A DNA stretch of 7,131 bases. It comes from Rubrobacter sp. (GTDB lineage: Bacteria; Actinomycetota; Rubrobacteria; Rubrobacterales; Rubrobacteraceae). The notes beneath the pieces are model-generated. The model was given only the letters and a program-made list of their open reading frames with translations, was not told where the DNA came from and did no database searches. The stretch lies in NCBI GenBank assembly GCA_013815485.1, contig JACDGB010000087.1, positions 1 through 7,131 on the forward strand, in the 5' to 3' direction. The translations under genes and the position numbers were made by a program. Shown in pieces: positions 1 to 7,131 of this stretch; position 1 is the stretch's first letter; every line of letters starts with the position of its first letter.

Positions 1-813
<813 letters not shown>

Positions 814-834
814 ACGGTTTTATCTCCGAGCAAC

Positions 835-1728
835 CTACCAGAGCGAGAAGGCGCCGTCAAGCTCCCGCGCCGACTCTCGCAGGTCTTCTGGTATCCCTGA
901 CTCGAATTCCATATCCTCTCCGCTGACCGGATGCTCGAAGGCCAGACGTTCGGCGTGGAGCCAGAGACGCCGTCCTTCGACGGCCTTGCCGTAGAGCGGG
1001 TCGGCGTGGACCGGGTGTCCGATGGCGGATAGATGGACCCGGATCTGATGCGTCCTCCCCGTCTCAAGCCGAGCCCGGAGCATCGTGTGTCCGGCGGCCT
1101 CCCGCAACCTCTCGAAGTGCGTGATGGCTGTCTTCCCTACCCCGGCGGCCATGAGCGTTGGATTATCCGGGTCACGGCCCACGGGCGAATCCACCGTCCC
1201 CGTCGCCGGTAGTCCATCGCCAACGACGACCGTCCGGTAGATGCGCCCGACCCGCCGGGCCGACAGCAACGCAACCAGCCCGGAATAGGCTGGCTCACCC
1301 TTCGCCACGACCATCAGCCCCGAGGTGTCGCGGTCGAGGCGGTGGACGATGCCGGGGCGGATCCGGTCTTCCCCGCCAGCGATGCCCCGGTCCAGAAGAG
1401 CGTTCACCAGCGTGCCGGAAGGGTTGCCCGCGCCAGGATGCACGACGAGTCCAGCGGGTTTGTCCACCACGATCAGGTACTCATCCTCGAAGACAATCGG
1501 GACCGGAATCTTCTCCGGCTGGGGTGATTCATCCGGGACCTCAGCCTCGATGCGCTCACCGCCACGCACCCGGTACGAAGGCGAGACCTCCGCACCGTCA
1601 ACCCGCAGGAGGCGGCCCTGGATCATTCGCCGCGCCAGACTCCGGCTGATTCCCAGGCGATTCGCACAGAGCCGGTCCAGACGCTCCCCCGCGTCTTCCA
1701 GCCCGGTCTCGAACGCTTCATGGGGCAT
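835..1728 (-). CDS. rluD: RluA/RluD-family 23S rRNA pseudouridine synthase with S4 domain
   Basis: It isomerises specific uridines of RNA to pseudouridine; RluD-type enzymes act on large-subunit rRNA. The 297-residue protein has an N-terminal S4 RNA-binding domain (about residues 15-65, GERLDRLCANRLGISRSLA) and then the catalytic domain. The catalytic motif HRLDRDTSGLMVVAK starts at residue 129, with the catalytic Asp expected at 132. RTHQIRVHL (225-233), HPVHADPLYG (238-247) and LHAERLAFEHPVSG (257-270) complete the family pattern. The usual K-x-Y of the third motif reads R-I-Y here (162-164). The gene corresponds in position to Bacillus ylyB, between the division genes and pyrR. ATG at 1728 lies 4 bp after the DUF167 stop and has no clear Shine-Dalgarno sequence, so translation is probably coupled. 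The exact target uridines cannot be read from the sequence, so the symbol is a family label. Confidence 0.93.
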   Translation of the reverse strand: MPHEAFETGLEDAGERLDRLCANRLGISRSLARRMIQGRLLRVDGAEVSPSYRVRGGERIEAEVPDESPQPEKIPVPIVFEDEYLIVVDKPAGLVVHPGAGNPSGTLVNALLDRGIAGGEDRIRPGIVHRLDRDTSGLMVVAKGEPAYSGLVALLSARRVGRIYRTVVVGDGLPATGTVDSPVGRDPDNPTLMAAGVGKTAITHFERLREAAGHTMLRARLETGRTHQIRVHLSAIGHPVHADPLYGKAVEGRRLWLHAERLAFEHPVSGEDMEFESGIPEDLRESARELDGAFSLW

Positions 1729-1732
1729 GAAG

Positions 1733-2038
1733 CTAGGGGATCATGGCCGAGAGCCGGCGCCGGATCTCCGACATCTCCACGCCCCGAAAGAGGACGGTCT
1801 TGTCTCTGCCGGAAGCCCCCCTGACGACCTCGACGCTCGAAGGGAACACCTCGAAAACCTCAGCCAGGAACTTCTCTATCTCGTCGTTCGCCCGACCATC
1901 AACCGGAGGCGCGGCGACCCGGAGTTTCAGAGCGTCGTCCCCGTGCATCCCTTCCAGCGACGTGCTTCTGGCCCGCGGCGAGACCTTGAGGTTCAGCAAC
2001 GCCCCGTTCTTGCTCCCCCGGACTGGTCCCTCAGCCAC
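1733..2038 (-). CDS. DUF167 (YggU-family) protein
   Basis: This small protein of about 101 residues has the DUF167 pattern: LLNLKVSPRARS, then the hallmark LRVAAPPVDGRANDEIEKFLAEVF, and finally SSVEVVRGASGRDKTVLF. Family members such as E. coli YggU are about 95-100 aa and their molecular role is unknown. They are often found beside yggT and division genes. GTG at 2038-2036 is chosen because it gives normal family length and overlaps the divIVA stop by 8 bp. The frame stays open further upstream, but that part lies inside divIVA and shows no conservation. TTG at 2000, just before the conserved core, is a possible later start. No good Shine-Dalgarno sequence precedes the GTG, which suggests coupling to divIVA translation. 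Confidence 0.85.
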   Translation of the reverse strand: MAEGPVRGSKNGALLNLKVSPRARSTSLEGMHGDDALKLRVAAPPVDGRANDEIEKFLAEVFEVFPSSVEVVRGASGRDKTVLFRGVEMSEIRRRLSAMIP

Positions 2039-2984
2039 GTCGGCGCAGGAAACGGCTGGCCCTGGACACGCGCCTGTCCTCCTCGCCATTCCCGGAAGCG
2101 CTTCTCGTCTCCGTATCTCCCCAGAATTCGTGGGAGCCGCTCTCTCGCGCCAGAGTGGACTCTTCCCGCTCCGTCTCTTCCCCAGGAGCATCCGTCACCG
2201 GCTCCTCGGATGCAGAACCCTCCACCGTCGAAGGCTCGACCTCCGGCTCCTCCACCTCCGGGTCATCGTCCGCGGAGACCTCTTCGGACGCTCCCTCCGC
2301 GACCGGCTCCTCTTCAAAGGACTCTCCTTCTGCCGGGGCGTTTTCGTCAGAGGCTTCTTGCACCGGCTCGTCCGGGGAATCATCGGATGGTTCTTCGACC
2401 GGAAGCCCTTCTTGGAGGCTGGCGTTCTCGGATGCAATTCGGGCGGCGGCGATGGACTCGAAGTCCACGCGCTCCCGCAGAGAGGCTTCGATCTCCCGCG
2501 CGCTCGCCACGTCGGCGTTGTCCATGACCTCCAGGTAGCTCTTCAGTAGATGCCGGAAATCCGAGGCGAAGAGTTGCCTGGCGTTTCGCAGAGCTTCGTA
2601 GGATTCCTGTACCCGCTCGGCGCGATCCGAGGTGTCGGCCAGGATGCGGTGCGCACGGGCCTTCGCGTCGTTGATGGTGATCTCCGCTTCGCGGTTCGCC
2701 GCCTGGCGCACGCTCTCGACTTCCTGGGCAGCCGACTTTCGCAGGTCGTCGGACGCCTGCTCCGCGTGGACCAATGCCGCCCGGATGGAACCCTCCAACT
2801 CGTCGAACTGCTCCAGTCGCGAGCGGAGGTTGGATCTTTCCTCCCGCAGCCTGGCGTTGTCCGAGCTGGCATTCTCCAATTCTTCCGCGACCTCGTCTAG
2901 GAAATCGTCCACCTGGTTGGCATCGTAGCCCCGCAGCCTGTTCTTGAATTCCTTGCGGCGGATGTCGTTGGGCCGAATCGCCAT
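2031..2984 (-). CDS. divIVA: DivIVA-family polar/septal cytoskeletal protein
   Basis: DivIVA proteins self-assemble on curved membranes at poles and septa and recruit division or wall-growth factors. The N-terminus (IRPNDIRRKEF..RLRGYDANQVDDFLDEV, residues 3-32) is the family's membrane-binding domain. Arg18 and the RGYD motif are kept, and the membrane-inserting Phe17 of Bacillus is Leu. Residues about 32-190 are heptad-rich, charged and coiled-coil-like. Residues about 196-276 form an acidic, Glu/Asp/Ser/Pro-rich, probably disordered segment. The last residues are basic and end in SRFLRRRG. At 317 aa it is much longer than Bacillus DivIVA (about 164 aa) and in the range of larger actinobacterial homologues. 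The ATG start is well supported: GGGGTGA, which contains the yggT stop, lies 6 nt upstream. The end overlaps the DUF167 gene. Confidence 0.93.
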   Translation of the reverse strand: MAIRPNDIRRKEFKNRLRGYDANQVDDFLDEVAEELENASSDNARLREERSNLRSRLEQFDELEGSIRAALVHAEQASDDLRKSAAQEVESVRQAANREAEITINDAKARAHRILADTSDRAERVQESYEALRNARQLFASDFRHLLKSYLEVMDNADVASAREIEASLRERVDFESIAAARIASENASLQEGLPVEEPSDDSPDEPVQEASDENAPAEGESFEEEPVAEGASEEVSADDDPEVEEPEVEPSTVEGSASEEPVTDAPGEETEREESTLARESGSHEFWGDTETRSASGNGEEDRRVSRASRFLRRRG

Positions 2985-2990
2985 GCTATA

Positions 2991-2997
2991 TCACCCC
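2991..2997 (-). promoter_or_regulatory. Ribosome binding site of divIVA overlapping the yggT stop codon
   Basis: GGGGTGA, complementary to the 16S tail, contains the TGA stop of yggT and lies 6 nt before the divIVA ATG. This fixes the divIVA start and suggests coupling of the two genes. Confidence 0.7.
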
Positions 2998-3332
2998 GTC
3001 ACAGGTCCGATGAAATTTGCGATTACAACGTTGTTGAGCAGGCTTCGCGCGATCGAAAGCCCGATTATTGCGATGATCGGCGAGAGGTCCAACGAGAACC
3101 CACCGAGCTGAACTGGCGGGATGCGGCTCCGTATCGGCATCAGGATCGGGTCAGACACCGCCCGCACCCCATCGTAGACAGCCTGGAAGAACGTGCTCGA
3201 CGGATAGCCGGGGAGCAAGTTGATCACGATGTTCGCCAATATAGCCCCAAATAGTATCCAGTAAGCGTAGTCCACGATCCCGGACAGCAACGAAGCCACC
3301 GAGAACCCGAACAATTGCAGGAGTCCGATCAT
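2991..3332 (-). CDS. yggT: YggT-family integral membrane protein
   Basis: The 113-residue hydrophobic protein has two likely membrane segments (about residues 18-41 and 83-107) flanking a short loop with the family motif DPILMPIRSRIPP (61-73) and GFSLDLSPI. YggT/YlmG homologues (Bacillus YlmG, plastid YlmG) are small membrane proteins linked to division clusters and, in plastids, to nucleoid distribution. The bacterial role is poorly defined. ATG overlaps the proC stop as ATGA, and GAGGT lies 8 nt upstream. The gene corresponds in position to ylmG between sepF and divIVA. Confidence in the family is high, in function low. Confidence 0.92.
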   Translation of the reverse strand: MIGLLQLFGFSVASLLSGIVDYAYWILFGAILANIVINLLPGYPSSTFFQAVYDGVRAVSDPILMPIRSRIPPVQLGGFSLDLSPIIAIIGLSIARSLLNNVVIANFIGPVTG

Positions 3333-4117
3333 CTTCCGAGACCTCGCGCCTGTTCCGCTGCGGCATTGACCCCGTCGTAGATCGCGCCGACGAACCCGGC
3401 CTTCTCCATCGCCACGAACGCCGCCGCCGTCGTCCCGCCCGGCGTCATCACCTCGTCGCGCACCTGATGCGCGCTGCGCTCCTCCAGTAAAACCGCCGTG
3501 CCCCCGATAGTCCCGATGACCAGCCTCTTCGCCACGTCCCGCGGGATGCCTTCTCTCACGCCGGCCTGTATCAAAGCATCCGCGAAGAGGGCGACGTATG
3601 CCGGCCCCGAGCCGTGCAGCGCCGTCGCCGCGTCGAAGAGGCGTTCCGGCAACTCCATCACGTCCCCAACGGTGCGGAAGATCTCCATCACCATCGGCAA
3701 CATCGCCCGTCCCGGCTCATTTGATGTCACCACCGCAGATCCCAACCCCACCGACGCGCACACGTTCGGCATGACCCGCAACACCGGCGTTCCTTCCGGC
3801 AGCTTCTCCGAAATGGCCGAGATCGGCACCCCGGCGGCTACGCTCGTGACCGCTTTCTCCGTGCCTTCCAGTGCCGAGGCTACCTCTTCCAGGACTGTTC
3901 CCACATCCCAGGGCTTCACGGCCATTATCAACAAGTCGCTGTGTTCGGCGAGTTCGCGGCTGGAAGCGGTGATCCAGACTCCATAACGTTCGGCGTAGGG
4001 CGCGAGGTATTCCTGGTGAACGTCGCTGGCGCCGAGTTCGAACCCGTCGGCTTCGGAGAGCCTGATGAGCAGCGAACCGCCGATCTTGCCCGCCCCGATT
4101 ATCCCTACCCTAGTCAT
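3329..4117 (-). CDS. proC: Pyrroline-5-carboxylate reductase
   Basis: It reduces 1-pyrroline-5-carboxylate to L-proline with NAD(P)H, the last step of cytosolic proline synthesis. The 262 residues (usual family length about 260-280) start with a Rossmann nucleotide-binding motif, VGIIGAGKIGGSL (4-16). AVKPWDV (66-72), RVMPNVCASVG (114-124), ALHGSGPAYVALFADAL (166-182) and the C-terminal VMTPGGTTAAAF (223-234) follow. These match ProC blocks, but the usual PNTPA is PNVCA and the usual SGSGPAY is HGSGPAY. ATG shares one base with the sepF stop (TGATG) and has no visible Shine-Dalgarno sequence, so reinitiation after sepF is likely. A metabolic gene inside the division module is also seen in some other bacteria. 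A ProC-like enzyme with altered substrate preference cannot be excluded. Confidence 0.9.
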   Translation of the reverse strand: MTRVGIIGAGKIGGSLLIRLSEADGFELGASDVHQEYLAPYAERYGVWITASSRELAEHSDLLIMAVKPWDVGTVLEEVASALEGTEKAVTSVAAGVPISAISEKLPEGTPVLRVMPNVCASVGLGSAVVTSNEPGRAMLPMVMEIFRTVGDVMELPERLFDAATALHGSGPAYVALFADALIQAGVREGIPRDVAKRLVIGTIGGTAVLLEERSAHQVRDEVMTPGGTTAAAFVAMEKAGFVGAIYDGVNAAAEQARGLGR

Positions 4118-4692
4118 CAGAGCTGGTTGAAGAAAGCCCTCTCGGCCAGCGCCTTGCGCTCCTCGGCGCTGACCTCGACGTTGCGCGGGGTGAGCAGGAA
4201 CACCCGGTTGGCGACGGTCTGGATATTGCCATCCATCGCGTAAGTGAGGCCTGAGCAGAAATCCACCATCCTCCTCGACAACTCGGCGTCCACGCTCTGG
4301 AGGTTGAGGATTACCGGCTGCTGGCGCTTGAAGCGATCCGCGAGTGCCTGGGCGTCGTTGAAGCTGGCTGGCTCGACCACGCTCACCCGCGCCGGGCGAT
4401 TGTCCGGGACGGCACGCAGGTGCGGCGCGGTCGGCCCGGCCGCGTAACGGTCGCCCCGGTTCGGGCTCTCACTCCCGAACAGATCCCCGAGCGAGGTGCC
4501 AAAAGCCGAAGACGAAGACCGCTCCGACCGTCCGAGCCGCCGGACGGCGGGACCGACCTCCTCTTCGTGCGAGCCTTTGGCGGAAGCAGTTTTCCTGTAC
4601 AACGCTTCCTCTTCCTCATCCTCGTAATAATCGTCTTCCACGCCAAACCCGAACCACGCTGCCATGCGATCCAACCGATCTCTAACTGCCAT
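4117..4692 (-). CDS. sepF: Cell division protein SepF
   Basis: SepF binds the C-terminal peptide of FtsZ and tethers the Z ring to the membrane. Of 191 residues, the first 16 (MAVRDRLDRMAAWFGF) can form the amphipathic membrane-binding helix. An acidic stretch (DDYYEDEEEEALY, 20-32) and a linker of low conservation to about residue 103 follow. The SepF core occupies about 104-175: VSVVEPASFNDAQALADRF, then QQPVILNL, then DAELSRRMVDFCSGL, then GNIQTVANRVFLLTP. The partner motif is present in FtsZ of the same operon (DIPAFLRRR). The start has a strong GAGGAGG 4 nt upstream. The gene lies 9 bp after yggS and shares one base with proC. Confidence 0.95.
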   Translation of the reverse strand: MAVRDRLDRMAAWFGFGVEDDYYEDEEEEALYRKTASAKGSHEEEVGPAVRRLGRSERSSSSAFGTSLGDLFGSESPNRGDRYAAGPTAPHLRAVPDNRPARVSVVEPASFNDAQALADRFKRQQPVILNLQSVDAELSRRMVDFCSGLTYAMDGNIQTVANRVFLLTPRNVEVSAEERKALAERAFFNQL

Positions 4693-4696
4693 CCTG

Positions 4697-4703
4697 CCTC
4701 CTC
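4697..4703 (-). promoter_or_regulatory. Strong ribosome binding site of sepF
   Basis: GAGGAGG, the strongest Shine-Dalgarno match in the window, lies 4 nt before the sepF ATG and overlaps the yggS TGA stop. It suggests sepF is translated efficiently relative to its neighbours. Confidence 0.75.
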
Positions 4704-5415
4704 ACGGGCCGTCCCCCCCAATGATGGTCCGCCCTATCCTGACCAAAGTGGCCCCTTGTTCAACCGCCACGATGTAGTCGTTACTCATGCCCATCGAAAG
4801 CTCCGAAAGCTCGAAATGGGGACCCCAGCATCCGCGTAGCCTATCACGGATCGCCCGGAGTTTCGTGAAAACATAACGTACATCTTCCACCCGTTCAACC
4901 GCTGGCGCAATCGTCATGAAACCCCGCGCCCGTACCCGGCCTTCCGTCCCAGCGGCGGCCTCCAGGATGCGCTCGACGTCTCCCTCCGAAACGCCGTATT
5001 TTGACTCCTCGCCGCTGACGTTGACCTGGACGAGTATCTCCACCCCCTCTTCGGGCGCCCGCTTGGCAAGCTCCTCGACGAGCGCCACGGAATCCACGGA
5101 ATGTATGAGCCCGACCCGGCCCACGACATCCTTTGCCTTCCTCCGCTGGAGATGGCCGATGAAGTGCCACTCGAAGGCGTCCCCGAAAGTCTCCTGCTTG
5201 GCCGCGAGATCCTGCGCGCGGTTCTCCCCGAGCAAGTCCACGCCCGCGGCGGCGAGGGCGCGCATCTGCTCCGGCGCGTAGTATTTGCTCGCCACGAGGA
5301 TGCGCGCCTCATCCGGCCCGCGCCCGCTTCTCTCCAGTGCCGCCGCCACGTTCTCCCGCACGATGGCGAGACGACGCCAAACCCGAGTCTCCAGCGCTTC
5401 CTCGCTCTCTCTCAT
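4702..5415 (-). CDS. yggS: YggS/PROSC-family PLP-binding homeostasis protein
   Basis: This is a PLP-binding protein of the alanine-racemase-like fold type III. It buffers pyridoxal phosphate and has no known catalysis. With the ATG at 5415-5413 it has 237 residues, close to the family norm (about 230). Visible features are ILVASKYYAPEQM with the PLP lysine at about residue 44, LLGENRAQDL, WHFIGHLQRRKAKDVV, HSVDSVALVEEL, VQVNVSGEESKYG, RGFMTIAP and the C-terminal LSMGMSNDYIVAVEQGATLVRIGR, which binds the phosphate. The frame stays open upstream to 5508, but that part is the end of pgeF in another frame. The ATG at 5415 overlaps the pgeF stop as ATGA and has GAGGA (5427-5423) 7 nt upstream. It corresponds in position to Bacillus ylmE. 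Confidence 0.95.
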   Translation of the reverse strand: MRESEEALETRVWRRLAIVRENVAAALERSGRGPDEARILVASKYYAPEQMRALAAAGVDLLGENRAQDLAAKQETFGDAFEWHFIGHLQRRKAKDVVGRVGLIHSVDSVALVEELAKRAPEEGVEILVQVNVSGEESKYGVSEGDVERILEAAAGTEGRVRARGFMTIAPAVERVEDVRYVFTKLRAIRDRLRGCWGPHFELSELSMGMSNDYIVAVEQGATLVRIGRTIIGGDGP

Positions 5416-6173
5416 GCCGACGTCCTCGTCACGGCCGCCAGGTTCCTGCCCGTCAGCGGACCCTGTTTGCGGTGCGAGTAGAAGAGATCGGGGCGGCATC
5501 CGCTGCACAACCCGAGGTCATGGACGTGCTCAACTCCGGCCTCCTGGAGATTCATCCGGATTGCCGCCGGCAACGACAGATATCGTCCGGAGACCACATC
5601 TTCGCCGAACCTCCCGGCGAACGTCCGCGCAAGCTCCTCGGATACTTCATAGCAGCAACCCCGGATACATGGCCCGATATACGCCCGCGTCCCCGCAGCT
5701 CCCATCTCCCACACTGCGTTCGCGGCAACCCCGGCGAGCGTCCCGCGCCATCCAGAGTGGACCATTCCCACGCCGCGCTCTCCGACGAGCGCGACCGGCG
5801 CGCAGTCAGCGATGGCAACCACGAGCGAGAAACCCGTCTTACTCGTGACGAGCGCGTCGGCCTCCCCGGCGAACCCGGCCGTAGATACCCTGATGAAGCC
5901 ATCACCAGCGACCTGTTTGACCCAGGCAGAGTTTCTACCGGCCATCGCCTCCTGTATGAGCCTCAAGTTTCCGGTTACGGCGGCCTCGCCATCACCGACC
6001 TTCACCGAGACGTTGAGGCTGTCGTATGGCTGTTCGGAGACGCCGCCGAGGCGGGTGAAGAACCAGACCTTCGCGCCAGATGGTTCGGGCTGGGGAGAGA
6101 CGAAGACGGCGCCCCCGGTCGCGGTTTGAATCGCGGCTGGGGCGCCATCGGTGCTGGGGAGTTCCTGGCGCAC
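5412..6173 (-). CDS. pgeF: PgeF/YfiH-family protein (DUF152, purine nucleoside phosphorylase or peptidoglycan-editing factor)
   Basis: Family members are metal-binding proteins. Some are reported as purine nucleoside phosphorylases or laccase-like oxidases, and E. coli PgeF removes wrongly built peptidoglycan precursors (L-Ser in place of L-Ala). The 253 residues include FFTRLGGVS (38-46), LNVSVKVGD (53-61), EADALVT (104-110), IADCAPVALV (121-130), MVHSGWRGTLAGV (137-149), AYIGPCIRGCCYEV (164-177) and CSGCRPDLFYSHRKQGPLTGR (223-243). Of the three zinc ligands known in E. coli YfiH (His71, Cys107, His124), Cys124 and His139 are present here. The first, normally in QVHG, reads QVAG (Ala89, codon GCT at 5909-5907). 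The start is GTG at 6173, 15 bp after the ftsZ stop, without a well-spaced Shine-Dalgarno sequence. The first 33 residues are not conserved. It overlaps yggS by 4 bp and corresponds to Bacillus ylmD. Confidence 0.9.
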   Translation of the reverse strand: MRQELPSTDGAPAAIQTATGGAVFVSPQPEPSGAKVWFFTRLGGVSEQPYDSLNVSVKVGDGEAAVTGNLRLIQEAMAGRNSAWVKQVAGDGFIRVSTAGFAGEADALVTSKTGFSLVVAIADCAPVALVGERGVGMVHSGWRGTLAGVAANAVWEMGAAGTRAYIGPCIRGCCYEVSEELARTFAGRFGEDVVSGRYLSLPAAIRMNLQEAGVEHVHDLGLCSGCRPDLFYSHRKQGPLTGRNLAAVTRTSA

Positions 6174-6188
6174 GCCTTCTGTCAGGAG

Positions 6189-7131
6189 CTACCGGCGACG
6201 GAGGAAGGCTGGGATGTCGAGTACGTCGCCTTCCTGGGGAGACGGCGAAGGAGGAGCATAGGAAGAAGAGACGGCGTCATCTTCTCGGGGATCCAACGTC
6301 CGCTCCGCCCGGCGCTGGTTGGCGAGGCGTTGATCGAAGCCCGTGGCGATCACGGTGACGCTCACGCTATCTCCATAGCTCTCATCCACCACGGCGCCGA
6401 AGATCAGGTTCGCGTCCTGATGGGCGGCGTTGTGGACGATCTCGGCTGCCTCGTTGACCTCGAAGAGCCCGAGGTCCGTGCCGCCGGTGATGTTCAGAAT
6501 GATCCCGGTCGCCCCCTCGATGCTCGCCTCGAGGAGCGGACTGGAGATCGCCTGCTTGGCGGCCTCCGCCCCGCGGCTCTCGCTGCTCGACTCGCCAATG
6601 CCCATGAGCGCCGAGCCGGACTCGCGCATGATCGTGCGCACGTCCGCGAAGTCCAAGTTGATGAGGCCGGGCACCGTGATGAGGTCCGTGATCCCCTGCA
6701 CGCCTTTCCTGAGAACGTCGTCGGCCATCTTGAATGCGTCCATCATCGAGGTTCGCTTCTCTGCCACCTGCAAGAGGCGGTCATTCGGGATGATGATGAG
6801 AGCGTCCACGTTTTCCTTGAGGCGCTTGATGCCCTCCTCGGCGTACGTCGAGCGGCGCCGGCCCTCGAACGCGAACGGGCGGGTCACGACGCCCACCGTG
6901 AGCGCGCCTGCCTCGCGGGCGATCTTGGCTACCACCGGAGCGGCCCCCGTGCCCGTGCCGCCACCCTTGCCGGCGGTGACGAACACCATGTCCGCGCCCC
7001 GGATAGCCTCTTCGATCTCCGCCTTGTTCTCCTCGGCGGCCTCCATCCCGATCTTCGGGTCCGCCCCAGCCCCGAGGCCGCGCGTGAGCTTGTCGCCAAT
7101 GTGTATCTTCTGGTCAGCGTCCGTCATCTGC
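6189..7131 (-). CDS. ftsZ: Cell division protein FtsZ, N-terminus missing (runs off the right edge)
   Basis: FtsZ is the tubulin-like GTPase that forms the Z ring. About 313 codons are visible, starting in the segment [24 protein letters not shown]. The first in-window ATG (7127) is internal, and the true start lies outside the window. Counting from that Met, [10 protein letters not shown] (55-64) is the GTP-binding tubulin signature, preceded by Lys where many homologues have Met. [12 protein letters not shown] (81-92) and IPNDRLLQV (113-121) follow. [11 protein letters not shown] (157-167) is the T7 synergy loop with the catalytic aspartate region. A polar linker (about 266-302) leads to the conserved C-terminal peptide DIPAFLRRR, the docking site for SepF. 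It heads the visible gene string and is the best evidence for an intact division locus. Confidence 0.98.
   Translation of the reverse strand, partial: QMTDADQKIHIGDKLTRGLGAGADPKIGMEAAEENKAEIEEAIRGADMVFVTAGKGGGTGTGAAPVVAKIAREAGALTVGVVTRPFAFEGRRRSTYAEEGIKRLKENVDALIIIPNDRLLQVAEKRTSMMDAFKMADDVLRKGVQGITDLITVPGLINLDFADVRTIMRESGSALMGIGESSSESRGAEAAKQAISSPLLEASIEGATGIILNITGGTDLGLFEVNEAAEIVHNAAHQDANLIFGAVVDESYGDSVSVTVIATGFDQRLANQRRAERTLDPREDDAVSSSYAPPSPSPQEGDVLDIPAFLRRR

Noticed and set aside
2064..2079. Inverted repeat GGACA-6 nt-TGTCC upstream of the DUF167 start
   Set aside because: It is a short stem inside divIVA coding sequence, without a U-run or a clear relation to a ribosome binding site. Likely chance in GC-rich DNA.
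2039..2191. N-terminal extension of the DUF167 frame into divIVA
   Set aside because: The added residues are not family-like and fully overlap divIVA coding sequence. The GTG at 2038 gives normal family length.
1325..2549. Long plus-strand open frames (up to 400 codons) opposite the rluD, DUF167 and divIVA genes
   Set aside because: Their products are low-complexity Arg/Pro/Ser-rich with no recognisable domain, and lie antisense to clearly conserved genes. They are typical of GC-rich DNA.
5416..5508. N-terminal extension of yggS to an earlier start
   Set aside because: It lies within the conserved end of pgeF. The ATG at 5415 has a ribosome binding site, an ATGA junction and normal family length.

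Overview
This 7.1 kb window is a compact, entirely minus-strand gene run, read from right to left: ftsZ (N-terminus outside the window), pgeF, yggS, sepF, proC, yggT, divIVA, a DUF167 gene, an rluD-type pseudouridine synthase, pyrR, and the start of pyrB (which leaves at the left edge). Almost all neighbouring genes overlap by 1-11 bp or are separated by 4-15 bp. The only real intergenic gap is the 61 bp between the pseudouridine synthase and pyrR. No rRNA, tRNA, mobile element, CRISPR, factor-independent terminator or plus-strand gene was found.

The sequence is GC-rich with GTG and TTG starts. It has a Gram-positive division module (sepF, yggT and divIVA behind ftsZ), and the FtsZ GTPase domain reads like an actinobacterial one (VTRPF.FEGRRR). 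The C-terminus of FtsZ is the SepF-binding type (DIPAFLRRR). Together these suggest a deep-branching actinobacterium, for example the Rubrobacter lineage. That assignment is inference. The gene order also resembles the Bacillus order ylmD-ylmE-sepF-ylmG-(ylmH)-divIVA-(ileS-lspA)-ylyB-pyrR-pyrB with the bracketed genes missing and proC inserted.

Region by region: 7131-6189 encodes the division GTPase. 6173-4702 carries two cell-housekeeping proteins, PgeF (removal of mis-made peptidoglycan precursors) and YggS (PLP homeostasis). 4692-4117 is SepF, the membrane anchor for FtsZ. 4117-3329 is proline biosynthesis (ProC), tightly embedded in the division genes. 3332-2031 holds the membrane protein YggT and DivIVA. 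2038-835 holds DUF167 and an RNA-modifying enzyme. 773-1 starts the pyrimidine operon.

The most informative non-coding element is in the pyrR leader. A hairpin there matches the PyrR-binding loop consensus (hexaloop CCGAGA = CNGNGA, G/C-rich upper stem, one-sided bulge), and its lower stem includes the pyrR Shine-Dalgarno sequence. This predicts translational autorepression by PyrR. Other points to check are a PgeF lacking the first conserved metal-binding histidine, a DivIVA with a long acidic linker and an FtsZ-like FLRRR tail, and an aspartate carbamoyltransferase reading STRTA in place of STRTR.
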